Shown one piece after another: positions 16,611 to 25,272 of a stretch of 64,000 nucleotides of DNA. The position numbers were made by a program, and so were the translations under genes. The number at the start of each line of letters is the position of its first letter. Position 1 is the first letter of the stretch. The notes beneath the pieces are model-generated. The model made no database searches. It had not been told where the DNA came from and was given only the letters and a program-made list of their open reading frames with translations. This DNA comes from Rhodococcus opacus (GTDB lineage Bacteria; Actinomycetota; Actinomycetes; Mycobacteriales; Mycobacteriaceae): positions 124,001-188,000 of the forward strand of contig NZ_JAAXPA010000007.1 in NCBI RefSeq assembly GCF_012396235.1, given 5' to 3'.

Positions 16611-17816
16611 TCACGCGGTCGCGCGGGCGATAACCTCCGTCACGACGTGTTCGGCGATGGCGAGTGACGACGTCGCACCCGGCGAGGGCGCGTTCCGGAC
16701 GTGAACGACGCGTCCCGCCCCGGTGATGACGAAGTCGTCCTCGAGGCTGCCGTCGGCGTTCATCGCCTGAGCGCGGATGCCCCGGGGTCCGCGGGTGACG
16801 TCGGAGCGGCGCACATCGGGCACGTACTTCTGCGCCTCCTTCACGAACTGTCCCGTGCTGAAGACGGTGCGGGCCTCACGGACTGCCGCCGCGGTGTTGT
16901 GCACGGCGAACCGCCAGAACCCGGGAAACCCGACCGCCGACATCACGTCCGACGCCGACCACCCCCGACGGTCGTATGCCTCCCGCCCGAAGGCGAGAAA
17001 GGCGTTCGGTCCGAGCATGATTCGCCCGTCGATCCTCTTGGTGAGGTGGACGCCGAGGAACGGGTACCGCGGGTCCGGAACCGGGTAGATCAGCCCCTTC
17101 ACGAGCGAGGACCGCTCGGGCTCGAGCAGGAAGTAGTCGCCGAAGAAGGGCACCACCCGAGGTGATCGCGGTTCACCCGACATCAGTGCCACCCGGTCGG
17201 ACTGCAGTCCCGCGCACGTGACCACCAGGTCGAAAGCCTCACTGCCCTGCCGGGTGGTGACCACCGTTTCCGCGGTCCGGCTGTCCAGGCCCACGACCTC
17301 CCGGCCGAGGAGGACGCGTCCGCCCGCGGCGGCGATGTCCGCGGCGAGAGCCTCCGCGACCGCCACGTAGTCGATGATCGCGGTGTGCGGCGAGTGCACG
17401 GCGGCGACGCCGCGTGCGTGCGGTTCGATCTCGGGGATCTCCTCCCCCGGGACCTTGCGGATGCCGGGGACGCCGTTGGCCACCGCTCTGTCGAAGATGG
17501 CGTCCATCCGCGCCACTTCGGACGAGTCGTGGGCGACCACCACTTTGCCGCATTCCTCGTAGGCCACACCCTTGTTCTCCGCGTACTGCTGCAGGAGGGT
17601 GACGCCACGGCGGCACAGGCGCGCTTTCAGGCTGCCCGGCGGGTAGTACAGGCCGGCGTGGACGACGCCGCTGTTGTGGCCGGTCTGGTGGGCCGCGACC
17701 CGCGATTCCTTCTCGAACAGCGTTACCTCGACGCTGTCCATCCGGTGCAGGAGTTCCCGGGCGACCGCCAGACCGATGATGCCGCCGCCGATGACGGCCG
17801 CACGAACCTTCGCCAT
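16611..17816 (-). CDS. lhgO: L-2-hydroxyglutarate oxidase/dehydrogenase
   Basis: A 401-residue FAD-dependent oxidoreductase of the DAO superfamily. The dinucleotide motif GGGIIGLAVARELL opens the protein, followed by EKESRVAAHQTGHNSGVVHAGLYYPPGSLKARLC, a stretch typical of L-2-hydroxyglutarate oxidases. The C-terminal FAD contact is NAPSPGATSSLAIAEHV. It converts L-2-hydroxyglutarate to 2-oxoglutarate, repairing a side product of central metabolism. The start at 17816 is the first Met before the FAD motif. It is divergent from the XRE gene with only 42 bases between starts. Confidence 0.92.
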   Translation of the reverse strand: MAKVRAAVIGGGIIGLAVARELLHRMDSVEVTLFEKESRVAAHQTGHNSGVVHAGLYYPPGSLKARLCRRGVTLLQQYAENKGVAYEECGKVVVAHDSSEVARMDAIFDRAVANGVPGIRKVPGEEIPEIEPHARGVAAVHSPHTAIIDYVAVAEALAADIAAAGGRVLLGREVVGLDSRTAETVVTTRQGSEAFDLVVTCAGLQSDRVALMSGEPRSPRVVPFFGDYFLLEPERSSLVKGLIYPVPDPRYPFLGVHLTKRIDGRIMLGPNAFLAFGREAYDRRGWSASDVMSAVGFPGFWRFAVHNTAAAVREARTVFSTGQFVKEAQKYVPDVRRSDVTRGPRGIRAQAMNADGSLEDDFVITGAGRVVHVRNAPSPGATSSLAIAEHVVTEVIARATA

Positions 17817-17830
17817 GAGCACCCCTCCGT

Positions 17831-17860
17831 ATACCGTTCTCGAGATATCATCGATGGTAT
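17831..17860. promoter_or_regulatory. ATACC/GGTAT dyad at the lhgO/XRE divergent start
   Basis: ATACC (17831-17835) and GGTAT (17856-17860) are separated by 20 bases. The right arm touches the ATG of the XRE gene. The site could be an autoregulatory operator; the XRE transcript may be leaderless, since no good ribosome site precedes its ATG. Confidence 0.4.
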
Positions 17861-18131
17861 GTCGACCACCCCTCGACGCACGTCTTTTCCCGGACTGGAG
17901 CACCTGTCCGATCGGCGTCGAGCGCTGCTGGACGAGCTCGTCAGCACTCGCCGCGAGCGCGGTCTGACGCAGACGGAGATCGCCGCCCACATGGGCACGT
18001 CGCAATCGGCCGTGGCACGACTCGAACGCGGCGACGTCGACCCCCGCCTGTCGACGCTCGAACGGTATGCGGAGGCCGTGGGCCGGACGGTCGACTGGAC
18101 GATCTCAGCGCACCGGGAGTCATCACCATGA
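17859..18131 (+). CDS. small XRE-family HTH regulator
   Basis: A 90-residue protein with one Cro/CI-type helix-turn-helix (LVSTRRERGLTQTEIAAHM, GTSQSAVARLERGDVDPRLSTLERYAEAVG). It lacks any other domain. The next gene starts at the ATGA overlap with its stop, so both proteins are made from one coupled message. Its size and coupling resemble antitoxin-like regulators, but the partner is a ClpP-like protein, not a known toxin family. Confidence 0.88.
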   Translation: MSTTPRRTSFPGLEHLSDRRRALLDELVSTRRERGLTQTEIAAHMGTSQSAVARLERGDVDPRLSTLERYAEAVGRTVDWTISAHRESSP

Positions 18132-18781
18132 TCTGGCCACCACCCACCCCACCACCGGTCCCGCCGTTTCACACGCCCTGGCAGCCGGACCCCCTCCAGC
18201 CGCCCGTCCCGATGCCCGTCACGTCCGTGCCCGCTCCCGGTCCCGACTGGCTGGCCGAGCGCCTGTTCGACAAACGAATCGTGTCGCTGACCGGCCGACT
18301 CGACGCCGAGGCCACCAACCGCGCGGCGGCGTCGCTGGCATTGCTCGACGCCTCGGACGACGGGGAGGTCCAGCTGTGGCTGCACGGCGTCGACGCCGAC
18401 ATCGACGCGGCCGCCACCCTCCTCGACACCCTCGACCTGATGGGCGTCCCGCTGCACGTCCACTGCCGCGGCGACGTTCGGGGAATGGCGATCGCCCTCC
18501 TCGCGCCCGCCGATCGCCGGACGTCGGCGTCGCACGCCACGTTCCACCTCCGCGAGCCGCAGACGTCCTGCGCCGGTCCGGCGTCGGACGTCGCCATCGC
18601 CGCGGAACATCACGAGCAGCAACTCCGGAGGCTGCAGCAGCGCATCGCCGACTCCTGCGGGCGTCCCGTCGACACGGTGATCGGTGACATGCGGAACCAC
18701 CGGATCCTCACCGCCGACGAGGCGCGCGACTACGGGTTGATCGACGCCGTCACCGGCGCGCGCTCGGTCGACGGGGAGTAA
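18128..18781 (+). CDS. ClpP-like protein lacking the catalytic triad
   Basis: A 217-residue protein with a Pro-rich N-terminus (first ~40 residues) and then a ClpP/crotonase-type fold. The C-terminal LTADEARDYGLIDAV matches the end of ClpP well. Aligning by eye to E. coli ClpP, the catalytic Ser position is Gly119 (RGDVRGMAIALL), the His position is Arg142 (HLREP) and the Asp position is about His191. The oxyanion-loop SPGGS is GVDAD. It is therefore probably not a protease. It is translationally coupled to the XRE regulator and may act as a binding or sensor partner; function unknown. Confidence 0.7.
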   Translation: MIWPPPTPPPVPPFHTPWQPDPLQPPVPMPVTSVPAPGPDWLAERLFDKRIVSLTGRLDAEATNRAAASLALLDASDDGEVQLWLHGVDADIDAAATLLDTLDLMGVPLHVHCRGDVRGMAIALLAPADRRTSASHATFHLREPQTSCAGPASDVAIAAEHHEQQLRRLQQRIADSCGRPVDTVIGDMRNHRILTADEARDYGLIDAVTGARSVDGE

Positions 18782-18810
18782 TCCGGCGGACGCACTCGTT
18801 GTCGGCTCCC

Positions 18811-18842
18811 GCGCACGAATTCGGGCGCAATTTCGAGTGCGC
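18811..18842. terminator. possible hairpin downstream of the ClpP-like gene
   Basis: GCGCAC (18811-18816) and GTGCGC (18837-18842) bracket an AATT-containing spacer with additional partial pairing. It stands between the XRE/ClpP-like unit and hypF. A weak call. Confidence 0.35.
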
Positions 18843-18927
18843 GAACCGAGGAAGGGTGCGGCTGTGCGGCTGGACGTCAACGGGCGGGCTCTTGCGCCCC
18901 GCACCTCGACGGGGGAATCATCCGAGG

Positions 18928-21234
18928 ATGACGGTCGAACGATCGCGCATCACGGTCCACGGGGTCGTGCAGGGGGTCGGCTTCCGCCCGTTCGTCGCGC
19001 GACTGGCCGACGACCTGGGACTGCACGGCCACTGCGGCAACGACGACGTCAGCGTGTTCATCGAGATCGAGGGCAAGTCGGCGTCGGTGTCCGAGTTCGT
19101 GCGCCGGCTCCGCGCGGACGCGCCGCCGATGGCCGTGATCGTCGACGCGACCGCCCAGCCCGTTCCGGTGCGCGGGGACCAGTCGTTCCGGATCATCGAC
19201 AGCCGGCACGTCCCCGGCGCGCGGACACTGGTGTCGCCGGACGTGGCGACGTGCGCGGATTGTCTTCGCGAACTGGCCGATCCGCACGATCGGCGGTACC
19301 GCCACCCGTTCGTCAACTGCACCAACTGCGGGCCGCGGTTCACGGTGATCACCGACCTGCCCTACGACCGGCCCAACACCACGATGGCCGAGTTCCCGCT
19401 GTGCGCGGCGTGCCTCGCCGAATACCGCGACCCCGCGGACCGACGGTTCCACGCCCAGCCGGTGTGCTGCCCCGACTGCGGTCCGCACCTGTTCGCCGAG
19501 ATCGACCGGCACCGGATCGACGGGGACGACGCCGTCCTCACCGCGGTGCAGGGGGCGTTGCGGGACGGCCGGATCGTGGCGGTCAAGGGCCTCGGCGGGT
19601 TCCACCTCGTGTGCGATGCCGCCGACCCGACCGCCGTCGAGACTCTGCGGGCGCGCAAGCACCGCCCCGATAAACCGTTCGCGGTGATGACCGCGGACCT
19701 GTCCGTCGCCGCCGAGCTGTGCGAGATCTCCGAGCCCGAGAGCGCGCTGCTGCGACACGCGGCCCGGCCGATCCTGTTGTTGCGCAAGAAGAACACTGCG
19801 TCGATTGCCGACGGCATCGCGCCCGGGATCGACGACCTCGGGGTGATGCTCCCCTACACCCCGCTGCACCATCTCCTGTTCACCCGGACCCCCGGCAGCG
19901 ACGTCGACCCACCGCGGGTGCTGGTCATGACGTCGGGCAACCTGAGCGGCGAACCCCTCTGTTTCGACAACGACGACGCCCGTACTCGATTGGCGGACAT
20001 CGCCGACGTGTTCCTGATGCACGACCGCCGCATCGCGGTGCCCTGCGAGGATTCCGTCCTGGCGGTGGCGGCCGGGGCGGTACTGCCGATCCGCCGCTCG
20101 CGCGGGTTCGCACCGCTGCCGGTCGTGCTGCCTGCGCACGGCCCGGAGATCCTCGCGGTCGGCGCGGAGATCAAGAACACCTTCTGCCTGACCCGGCAGG
20201 ACTACGCGTTCTGCTCGGCGCACCTCGGCGACATGGGCAGCCTGGAGAGTCAGCGCGCCTTCGAGACGTCGGTGCGGCAGTTGACGCATCTGCACGGCAT
20301 CTCCCCGGAGGCCGTGGTCGCCGACCGGCACCCCGGATATTCGACGCACCACTGGGCCCGGCGCTACAGCGAGAGGACCGGCGTCCCCCTGCTCACCGTG
20401 CAGCACCACCACGCGCACGTCGCGTCGCTGATGGCCGAACACGGACTGGTCGGGACGACGGTGCTCGGTGTCGCGTTCGACGGGACCGGGTACGGCTGCG
20501 ACACCACCGTGTGGGGCGGCGAACTCCTCCTGGTCGGCCCGAACATCCTCGACTCGAGGCGGGTGGGTCACGTCCAGCCCTTCTCACTGCCGGGCGGTGA
20601 TGCCGCCGTCCGGAATCCGGTGCGGGTGGCGCTGGCTCTGCTGCACGAGTGCGGGATCACCGACGTCGACGGGCTGCCGTGCGTGGAGGCGGTCCCCTCG
20701 GCGGAACGCGCGGCCGTGGAGTCCCAACTTCTGTCGGGTCTCGGTTGCGTCAGGACGACGAGCGCGGGCCGCCTGTTCGACGGCGTAGCGTCGCTGCTCG
20801 GGGTGCGGCATCGGATCACCTACGAGGCGCAGGCGGCCGTCGAACTCGAGGCCCTCGCCCGGACCGCCCCGCACCCGGCTCCCCTGGCCATGGACGTGGA
20901 GAACGACCAGCTCGAGCTGCCTCTTCTGGTGTCCGGACTGGTTGCCGGTCTCCGCGACGGGACCCCGCCCGCGACGCTCGCACTCGGCTTCCACCATGCC
21001 CTCGCCGCCGCGACCGCCGATCTCGTCGACCGGGCCGCCACCGCGACCGGCGCGTCGACGATCGGACTCACCGGAGGAGTCTTTCAAAACCGTTTATTCC
21101 TCGCACTGGTGAGAGCACACTGGGAGAGCAGCGGTTATCGAGTCCTCACCCACCACCGGGTGCCTCCCAACGACGGAGGACTCTCCCTCGGCCAGGCGGT
21201 GATCGGTGCCGCGGCAACCATGCGCGGACCGTGA
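18928..21234 (+). CDS. hypF: carbamoyltransferase HypF
   Basis: A 768-residue HypF, which makes the thiocarbamate on HypE that becomes the cyanide ligand of the NiFe site. Domains in order: acylphosphatase (HGVVQGVGFRPF, residues 1-90); two zinc fingers (CADC...CTNC and CAAC...CPDC, about 110-185); a YrdC-like carbamoyl-adenylate domain (from about 200); and a Kae1-like domain with the HHHAH metal motif (about 490) and GLTGGVFQNRLFL near the end. The ATG at 18928 opens the acylphosphatase domain. It is first in the + strand hyp operon. Confidence 0.97.
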   Translation: MTVERSRITVHGVVQGVGFRPFVARLADDLGLHGHCGNDDVSVFIEIEGKSASVSEFVRRLRADAPPMAVIVDATAQPVPVRGDQSFRIIDSRHVPGARTLVSPDVATCADCLRELADPHDRRYRHPFVNCTNCGPRFTVITDLPYDRPNTTMAEFPLCAACLAEYRDPADRRFHAQPVCCPDCGPHLFAEIDRHRIDGDDAVLTAVQGALRDGRIVAVKGLGGFHLVCDAADPTAVETLRARKHRPDKPFAVMTADLSVAAELCEISEPESALLRHAARPILLLRKKNTASIADGIAPGIDDLGVMLPYTPLHHLLFTRTPGSDVDPPRVLVMTSGNLSGEPLCFDNDDARTRLADIADVFLMHDRRIAVPCEDSVLAVAAGAVLPIRRSRGFAPLPVVLPAHGPEILAVGAEIKNTFCLTRQDYAFCSAHLGDMGSLESQRAFETSVRQLTHLHGISPEAVVADRHPGYSTHHWARRYSERTGVPLLTVQHHHAHVASLMAEHGLVGTTVLGVAFDGTGYGCDTTVWGGELLLVGPNILDSRRVGHVQPFSLPGGDAAVRNPVRVALALLHECGITDVDGLPCVEAVPSAERAAVESQLLSGLGCVRTTSAGRLFDGVASLLGVRHRITYEAQAAVELEALARTAPHPAPLAMDVENDQLELPLLVSGLVAGLRDGTPPATLALGFHHALAAATADLVDRAATATGASTIGLTGGVFQNRLFLALVRAHWESSGYRVLTHHRVPPNDGGLSLGQAVIGAAATMRGP

Positions 21235-21278
21235 CGTCGGCAGCCCCCGACCGGCCGGTCCGGGACGGGAGCTAGTGA

Positions 21279-22028
21279 ATGACCACCACCGCAGAGGCGG
21301 GCGGGCACCTTGTCGACACCGATCTGTCTGCGGATCTCGCTGCCGCAGCATTGTCACTCGCCCGCAGATTCCATGACGGCGCCACGCTCTGGGTGATCTC
21401 ACCCCAGTGGGAACCGCACGCCCATCACGTCGCCGTCGAATTCGTCCATCCCGTGATCATGGGTAAACGGGCGCTGCCGTCGGTGGCACTCGTCGAACCC
21501 GATCCGGTGGCGCAGGCCCGGGTGGCGAGCAGGCCCGGCGACATCCTGCTGGCCGTGGCGTCGGCGAACGAGCCCGCCGTGGTCGACGCGATGCGCCGCG
21601 CACCGGCGTGGGGTGCGATGACGCTGTGGATCGGGGCGGGCGCCCGACCTCCGGCCGGTGCGGCGAACCACATCCTCTGGGTCGACTCGGAGGATCCGAT
21701 GGTGCCGGCCACCGGGCGGTTCGTCCTCATGTATCACCTGCTGTGGGAACTCACCCACGTCTGCTTCGAGCACTCGGGACTGCTGAAGCCCGACGCCGAG
21801 GAGTGCGACGAGACGGTCTGCGTCACGTGCAGCGACGAGGGGCGTCTCGGTGAGGTGGTGATCGAGCCGGCCGAACCGCTCGGACCTGCCCTGGTCCGCA
21901 CCGCTGCGGGCGAGGAGTGGGTGGATGTCAGCGTCCTCGGCGACGTTCGGCCGAACGACCTCGTCCTGGTGCATGCGGGTGCCGCGATCACCAGACTCGA
22001 CGACGCCGGGCAGGAGACGAACCGATGA
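21279..22028 (+). CDS. SIS-like domain fused to a HypC-like domain
   Basis: A 249-residue protein with two parts. Residues 1-165 look like a sugar-isomerase (SIS) fold with strands such as GDILLAVASANEPAVVDAMRRA. Residues ~175-245 resemble HypC/HupF: CVTCSDEGRLGEVVIE, then VRPNDLVLVHAGAAITRLDD, matching HypC's GDWVLVHVGFAMAKIDE. HypC carries the Fe(CN)2CO unit through an N-terminal Cys; here the Cys is internal. It overlaps the next gene (a second SIS protein) by four bases and lies between hypF and hypE, so it surely belongs to hydrogenase maturation. The specific role is unknown. Confidence 0.75.
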   Translation: MTTTAEAGGHLVDTDLSADLAAAALSLARRFHDGATLWVISPQWEPHAHHVAVEFVHPVIMGKRALPSVALVEPDPVAQARVASRPGDILLAVASANEPAVVDAMRRAPAWGAMTLWIGAGARPPAGAANHILWVDSEDPMVPATGRFVLMYHLLWELTHVCFEHSGLLKPDAEECDETVCVTCSDEGRLGEVVIEPAEPLGPALVRTAAGEEWVDVSVLGDVRPNDLVLVHAGAAITRLDDAGQETNR

Positions 22029-22717
22029 CGACGCACGATTCGGAAAGCACCAGCTTCCTCTACCCGTTCATCGACTCGGAGGAAACCGACGCCCAGAGCC
22101 TCCTCGACGACCTCGCCGCCTCCGCGCGGGGGAAGGCCACCGAGAGCGCGCGGCTGCAGAAGGAGTCCCTCGACGAGTACGGCGACGGCCTGACCGCGGC
22201 CGGCATCGACATGGCCGACAGATTCCGTCGCGGCGGCCGGCTCTACACGTTCGGCAACGGCGGCAGCTCCACCGACGCCGCCACGCTCGCGTCGCTGTTC
22301 AGCCGTCCCGCCCGCGGACGGCCGGTGGCGGCGTGGTCGCTCGCCGCCGATCAGGCCGTGGTGACGGCGCTCGGCAACGACGTGGGTTTCGATCTGATCT
22401 TCAAGCGGCAGATCATCGCGCACGCCCGGGACCGGGACGTCGCGATCGCACTGTCGACGTCGGGCAACTCCGACGATCTGATGACCGCGCTCACCGAGGC
22501 GAAACAGCGGGGGCTGCTGACCATCGGGTTCGCCGGGCACGAGGGCGGCCGGATGGCGGCGATGGCGTCCGCCGGCGAACTCGACTTCTGCTACACCGTC
22601 CACTCGCAGAGCATCCACCGGATCCAGGAGAGCCACGCGATGCTCGGGTACCGGCTGTGGTCGGTGGCCCAGGAACACATGGCGCGGCCCGCTCCCAACT
22701 CCGTGGAGGCTTCATGA
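22025..22717 (+). CDS. SIS-domain protein, GmhA/DiaA-like, in the hyp operon
   Basis: A 230-residue SIS-fold protein. The phosphosugar-binding loop is FGNGGSSTDAATLASLFS (about residue 80), the second Ser/Thr loop is ALSTSGNSDDLMTAL (about 145), and the HRIQESHAMLGYRLW helix is typical of GmhA/DiaA proteins. Phosphoheptose isomerase activity would be out of place here. It overlaps both neighbours by four bases (ATGA), so it is translationally coupled to the SIS-HypC fusion and to hypE. I infer an accessory role in NiFe cofactor assembly. Confidence 0.8.
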   Translation: MTTHDSESTSFLYPFIDSEETDAQSLLDDLAASARGKATESARLQKESLDEYGDGLTAAGIDMADRFRRGGRLYTFGNGGSSTDAATLASLFSRPARGRPVAAWSLAADQAVVTALGNDVGFDLIFKRQIIAHARDRDVAIALSTSGNSDDLMTALTEAKQRGLLTIGFAGHEGGRMAAMASAGELDFCYTVHSQSIHRIQESHAMLGYRLWSVAQEHMARPAPNSVEAS

Positions 22718-23814
22718 GCACCACCGAACCGACAACCTCGGCGGAACGGGAAGACCGGGTCCTCGAGCGGATCGACAAGTTCCGGCAACGCCGGCCGCGG
22801 CTGCTGGACGAGGTGGTGACCCTCGCTCACGGTGCGGGCGGGAAGTCGTCGGCGGCCCTCGTCGACGCGGTGTTCGTCGAGGCGTTCCGCAACGAGGAAC
22901 TCGAGCAACTCGGTGACGCGGCCGCGCTCACCATGCCGTCGGGTGAGCGGCTCGCGTTCTCCACCGACTCGTACGTGGTTCAGCCACTGCGTTTTCCCGG
23001 CGGTTCCATCGGGCATCTCGCGGTGCACGGGACGGTGAACGATCTCGCCGTGTCCGGTGCGCGCCCGCGGTGGTTGTCGGCGGCGTTCGTCATCGAGGAG
23101 GGTTTCCCGATCGCCGAACTGCGGGAGATCGTCGCCGACATGAGCGAGGCGGCCGTCCTGTCCGGAGTGCAGATCGTCACCGGCGACACCAAGGTCGTCG
23201 GCAAGGGCGCCGCCGACGGCGTCTACATCTCCACCGCCGGTGTCGGTGTCATCCCGGAGGGCAGGCGGCTGTCGGCGGATCTCGTGCGCGCCGGCGACAA
23301 GGTGCTGTTGTCGGGAACCATCGGCGCCCACGGCATGGCGGTCATGCTCGCCCGCGGTGACCTGGCGATCGAGGCCGACATCGCCTCCGACACGGCCCCG
23401 GTGAACTCGTTGGTGGAGACGCTGCTGGACGCGGCACCGTCGACGCGGTGGATGCGAGACGCCACCCGCGGCGGCGTCGGCACCGTGTGCAACGAACTCG
23501 CTCACGCCTGCCAGCTCGCCGTGATCGTGGACGAGCAGTCCCTGCCCATCGAGCCGCAGGTGCTGGGCGCCTGCGACATGCTCGGCATCGACCCGCTGTA
23601 CGTCGCGAACGAGGGGAAGTTCGTCGCGATCGTCGCGTCGGACGAGGCGGATGCGGCCGTCGCGGCGATGCGATCCCACCCGAGGGGAGCCGATGCCACC
23701 GTGGTGGGCGAGATCCTGGCCGAACCGCCGGGCATCGTCGCACTGCGAACCTCGTTCGGCGGCAGCCGGATCGTCGACATGCTCGTCGGCGACCCGCTCC
23801 CCCGAATCTGCTGA
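22714..23814 (+). CDS. hypE: hydrogenase maturation protein HypE
   Basis: A 366-residue HypE (AIR-synthase/selenophosphate-synthetase fold), which dehydrates the C-terminal thiocarbamate to thiocyanate for the cyanide ligands. The N-terminal glycine-rich segment HGAGGKSS, the DTKVVGKGAADGVYI region and the essential C-terminal PRIC with terminal Cys are all present. An unusual ~35-residue charged extension precedes the normal N-terminus. It is coupled to the SIS gene upstream; hypC follows after 26 bases. Confidence 0.97.
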   Translation: MSTTEPTTSAEREDRVLERIDKFRQRRPRLLDEVVTLAHGAGGKSSAALVDAVFVEAFRNEELEQLGDAAALTMPSGERLAFSTDSYVVQPLRFPGGSIGHLAVHGTVNDLAVSGARPRWLSAAFVIEEGFPIAELREIVADMSEAAVLSGVQIVTGDTKVVGKGAADGVYISTAGVGVIPEGRRLSADLVRAGDKVLLSGTIGAHGMAVMLARGDLAIEADIASDTAPVNSLVETLLDAAPSTRWMRDATRGGVGTVCNELAHACQLAVIVDEQSLPIEPQVLGACDMLGIDPLYVANEGKFVAIVASDEADAAVAAMRSHPRGADATVVGEILAEPPGIVALRTSFGGSRIVDMLVGDPLPRIC

Positions 23815-23840
23815 AGAACAGCCCGAGAAGGAGAACCACG

Positions 23841-24113
23841 ATGTGTCTGGGGATACCCGGTCAGGTGGTCGACATCGTCGACGCCGAACAGCATCTGGCC
23901 AAGGTGGACGTGAACGGCGTCCAGAGAACGATCAGTGTGCGACTGCTCGCCGAAGAAGGTCTCGTCGTCGGTGACTGGGTGCTCGTGCACGTCGGTTTCG
24001 CGATGGCGAAGATCGACGAGATCGAGGCGCAGCTGACGTTGGATCAGGTGCAGAAGATGGGCGCCGACTACGTGAACGAGATCGACGCGTTCAACTCGTC
24101 CGAAATCGCGTGA
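23841..24113 (+). CDS. hypC: hydrogenase maturation chaperone HypC
   Basis: A 90-residue HypC starting MCLGIPGQVV; after Met removal Cys2 is the N-terminal Fe ligand. The rest forms the small beta-barrel (GDWVLVHVGFAMAKIDE) and a C-terminal helix. With HypD it carries the Fe(CN)2CO unit to the large-subunit precursor. GGAGAACCACG precedes the ATG. A second HypC is encoded at 49901-50155, and two more proteins of the locus contain HypC-like segments. Confidence 0.96.
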   Translation: MCLGIPGQVVDIVDAEQHLAKVDVNGVQRTISVRLLAEEGLVVGDWVLVHVGFAMAKIDEIEAQLTLDQVQKMGADYVNEIDAFNSSEIA

Positions 24114-24138
24114 CTACAGCAAGAACGAGGTAACAGGG

Positions 24139-25266
24139 ATGAAGTTCGTCGACGAATTCCGGGACCCGGCGGCGGCACGCGCCCTGGTCAAATCCATCAC
24201 CGAACTGGCCCGTGGCGACGAGTTCAAATTCATGGAGGTGTGCGGCGGCCACACCCACACGATCTACCGGCACGGCATCGAGCATCTCCTGCCGGAATCG
24301 GTCGAACTGGTGCACGGACCGGGATGTCCGGTGTGCGTCATCCCCATGGGCCGCGTCGACGACGCCATGTGGCTGGCCGAACAGCCCGGCGTCATCTTCA
24401 CGACGTTCGGCGACATGATGCGGGTGCCCGGATCCAAGGGCAACCTCATCGAGGCCAAGGCCCGTGGCGCGGACGTCCGCTTCGTGTATTCGCCGCTGGA
24501 CGCGCTGAAGGTGGCACTCGACAATCCCGACCACCAGGTGGTGTTCTTCGCCGTCGGGTTCGAGACGACGGCACCGTCCACCGCGGTGACGTTGGTGCGC
24601 GCGCGGGCGCTGGGCGTGAAGAACTTCAGTGTGTTCTGCAACCACGTCACCATCGTTCCGCCGATCAAGGCGATCCTCGAGTCCCCCGACCTGCGGTTGT
24701 CGGGTTTCCTCGGTCCGGGCCACGTGTCCACCGTGGTGGGGCTGCGGCCGTACCGGTTCGTGTCCGAGGTATACGGCAAACCGATGGTGGTCGCGGGCTT
24801 CGAGCCACTCGACATCCTCGCGTCGGTGCACATGCTGCTCCAGCAGATCCGCGAGGGCCGCTGCGAGATCGAGAACCAGTACAAGCGCGTGGTGCGCGCG
24901 GAGGGCAACGTGCAGGCGCTGAAGCTGATGGCCGAAACGTTCGAATTACGCCCGCACTTCGAGTGGCGCGGGCTCGGGTTCATCTCTCAGAGCGCGCTCA
25001 AGGTCCACCGGAACTACGCGGAATTCGACGCCGAGGAGAAGTTCTCGATGCCGGGTGTGCGGGTGGCCGATCCGAAGGCGTGCCAGTGCGGTGAGGTTCT
25101 CAAAGGCGTCATCAAACCGTGGGAATGCAAGGTCTTCGGGACGGCCTGCACACCGGAGACGCCGATCGGCACGTGCATGGTGTCCCCCGAGGGCGCGTGT
25201 GCCGCGTACTACAACTTCGGCCGGCTCCACCGCGAGACGGCGCAATTGCTGGGTCAGCGAGGCTGA
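24139..25266 (+). CDS. hypD: hydrogenase maturation protein HypD
   Basis: A 375-residue HypD, the [4Fe-4S] scaffold on which Fe(CN)2CO is assembled with HypC. Hallmarks are EVCGGHTHTIYRHG with the conserved Cys near residue 36, GPGCPVCVIP, the GFETTAPSTA motif, and the C-terminal cysteine set (KACQCGEVLKG, CKVFGTACTPETPIGTCMVSPEGACAAYY) that binds the cluster. Length is normal. It sits between hypC and the DUF6390-like gene. Confidence 0.97.
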   Translation: MKFVDEFRDPAAARALVKSITELARGDEFKFMEVCGGHTHTIYRHGIEHLLPESVELVHGPGCPVCVIPMGRVDDAMWLAEQPGVIFTTFGDMMRVPGSKGNLIEAKARGADVRFVYSPLDALKVALDNPDHQVVFFAVGFETTAPSTAVTLVRARALGVKNFSVFCNHVTIVPPIKAILESPDLRLSGFLGPGHVSTVVGLRPYRFVSEVYGKPMVVAGFEPLDILASVHMLLQQIREGRCEIENQYKRVVRAEGNVQALKLMAETFELRPHFEWRGLGFISQSALKVHRNYAEFDAEEKFSMPGVRVADPKACQCGEVLKGVIKPWECKVFGTACTPETPIGTCMVSPEGACAAYYNFGRLHRETAQLLGQRG

Positions 25267-25272
25267 CCGGTG

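Noticed and set aside
22025..22717. SIS protein considered as phosphoheptose isomerase (GmhA) of heptose synthesis
   Set aside because: No other heptose genes nearby and tight coupling to hyp genes on both sides argue for a hydrogenase-related role.
25270..25272. GTG as start of the DUF6390-like gene
   Set aside because: The adjacent ATG at 25273 is equally placed and more usual; the difference is one residue.
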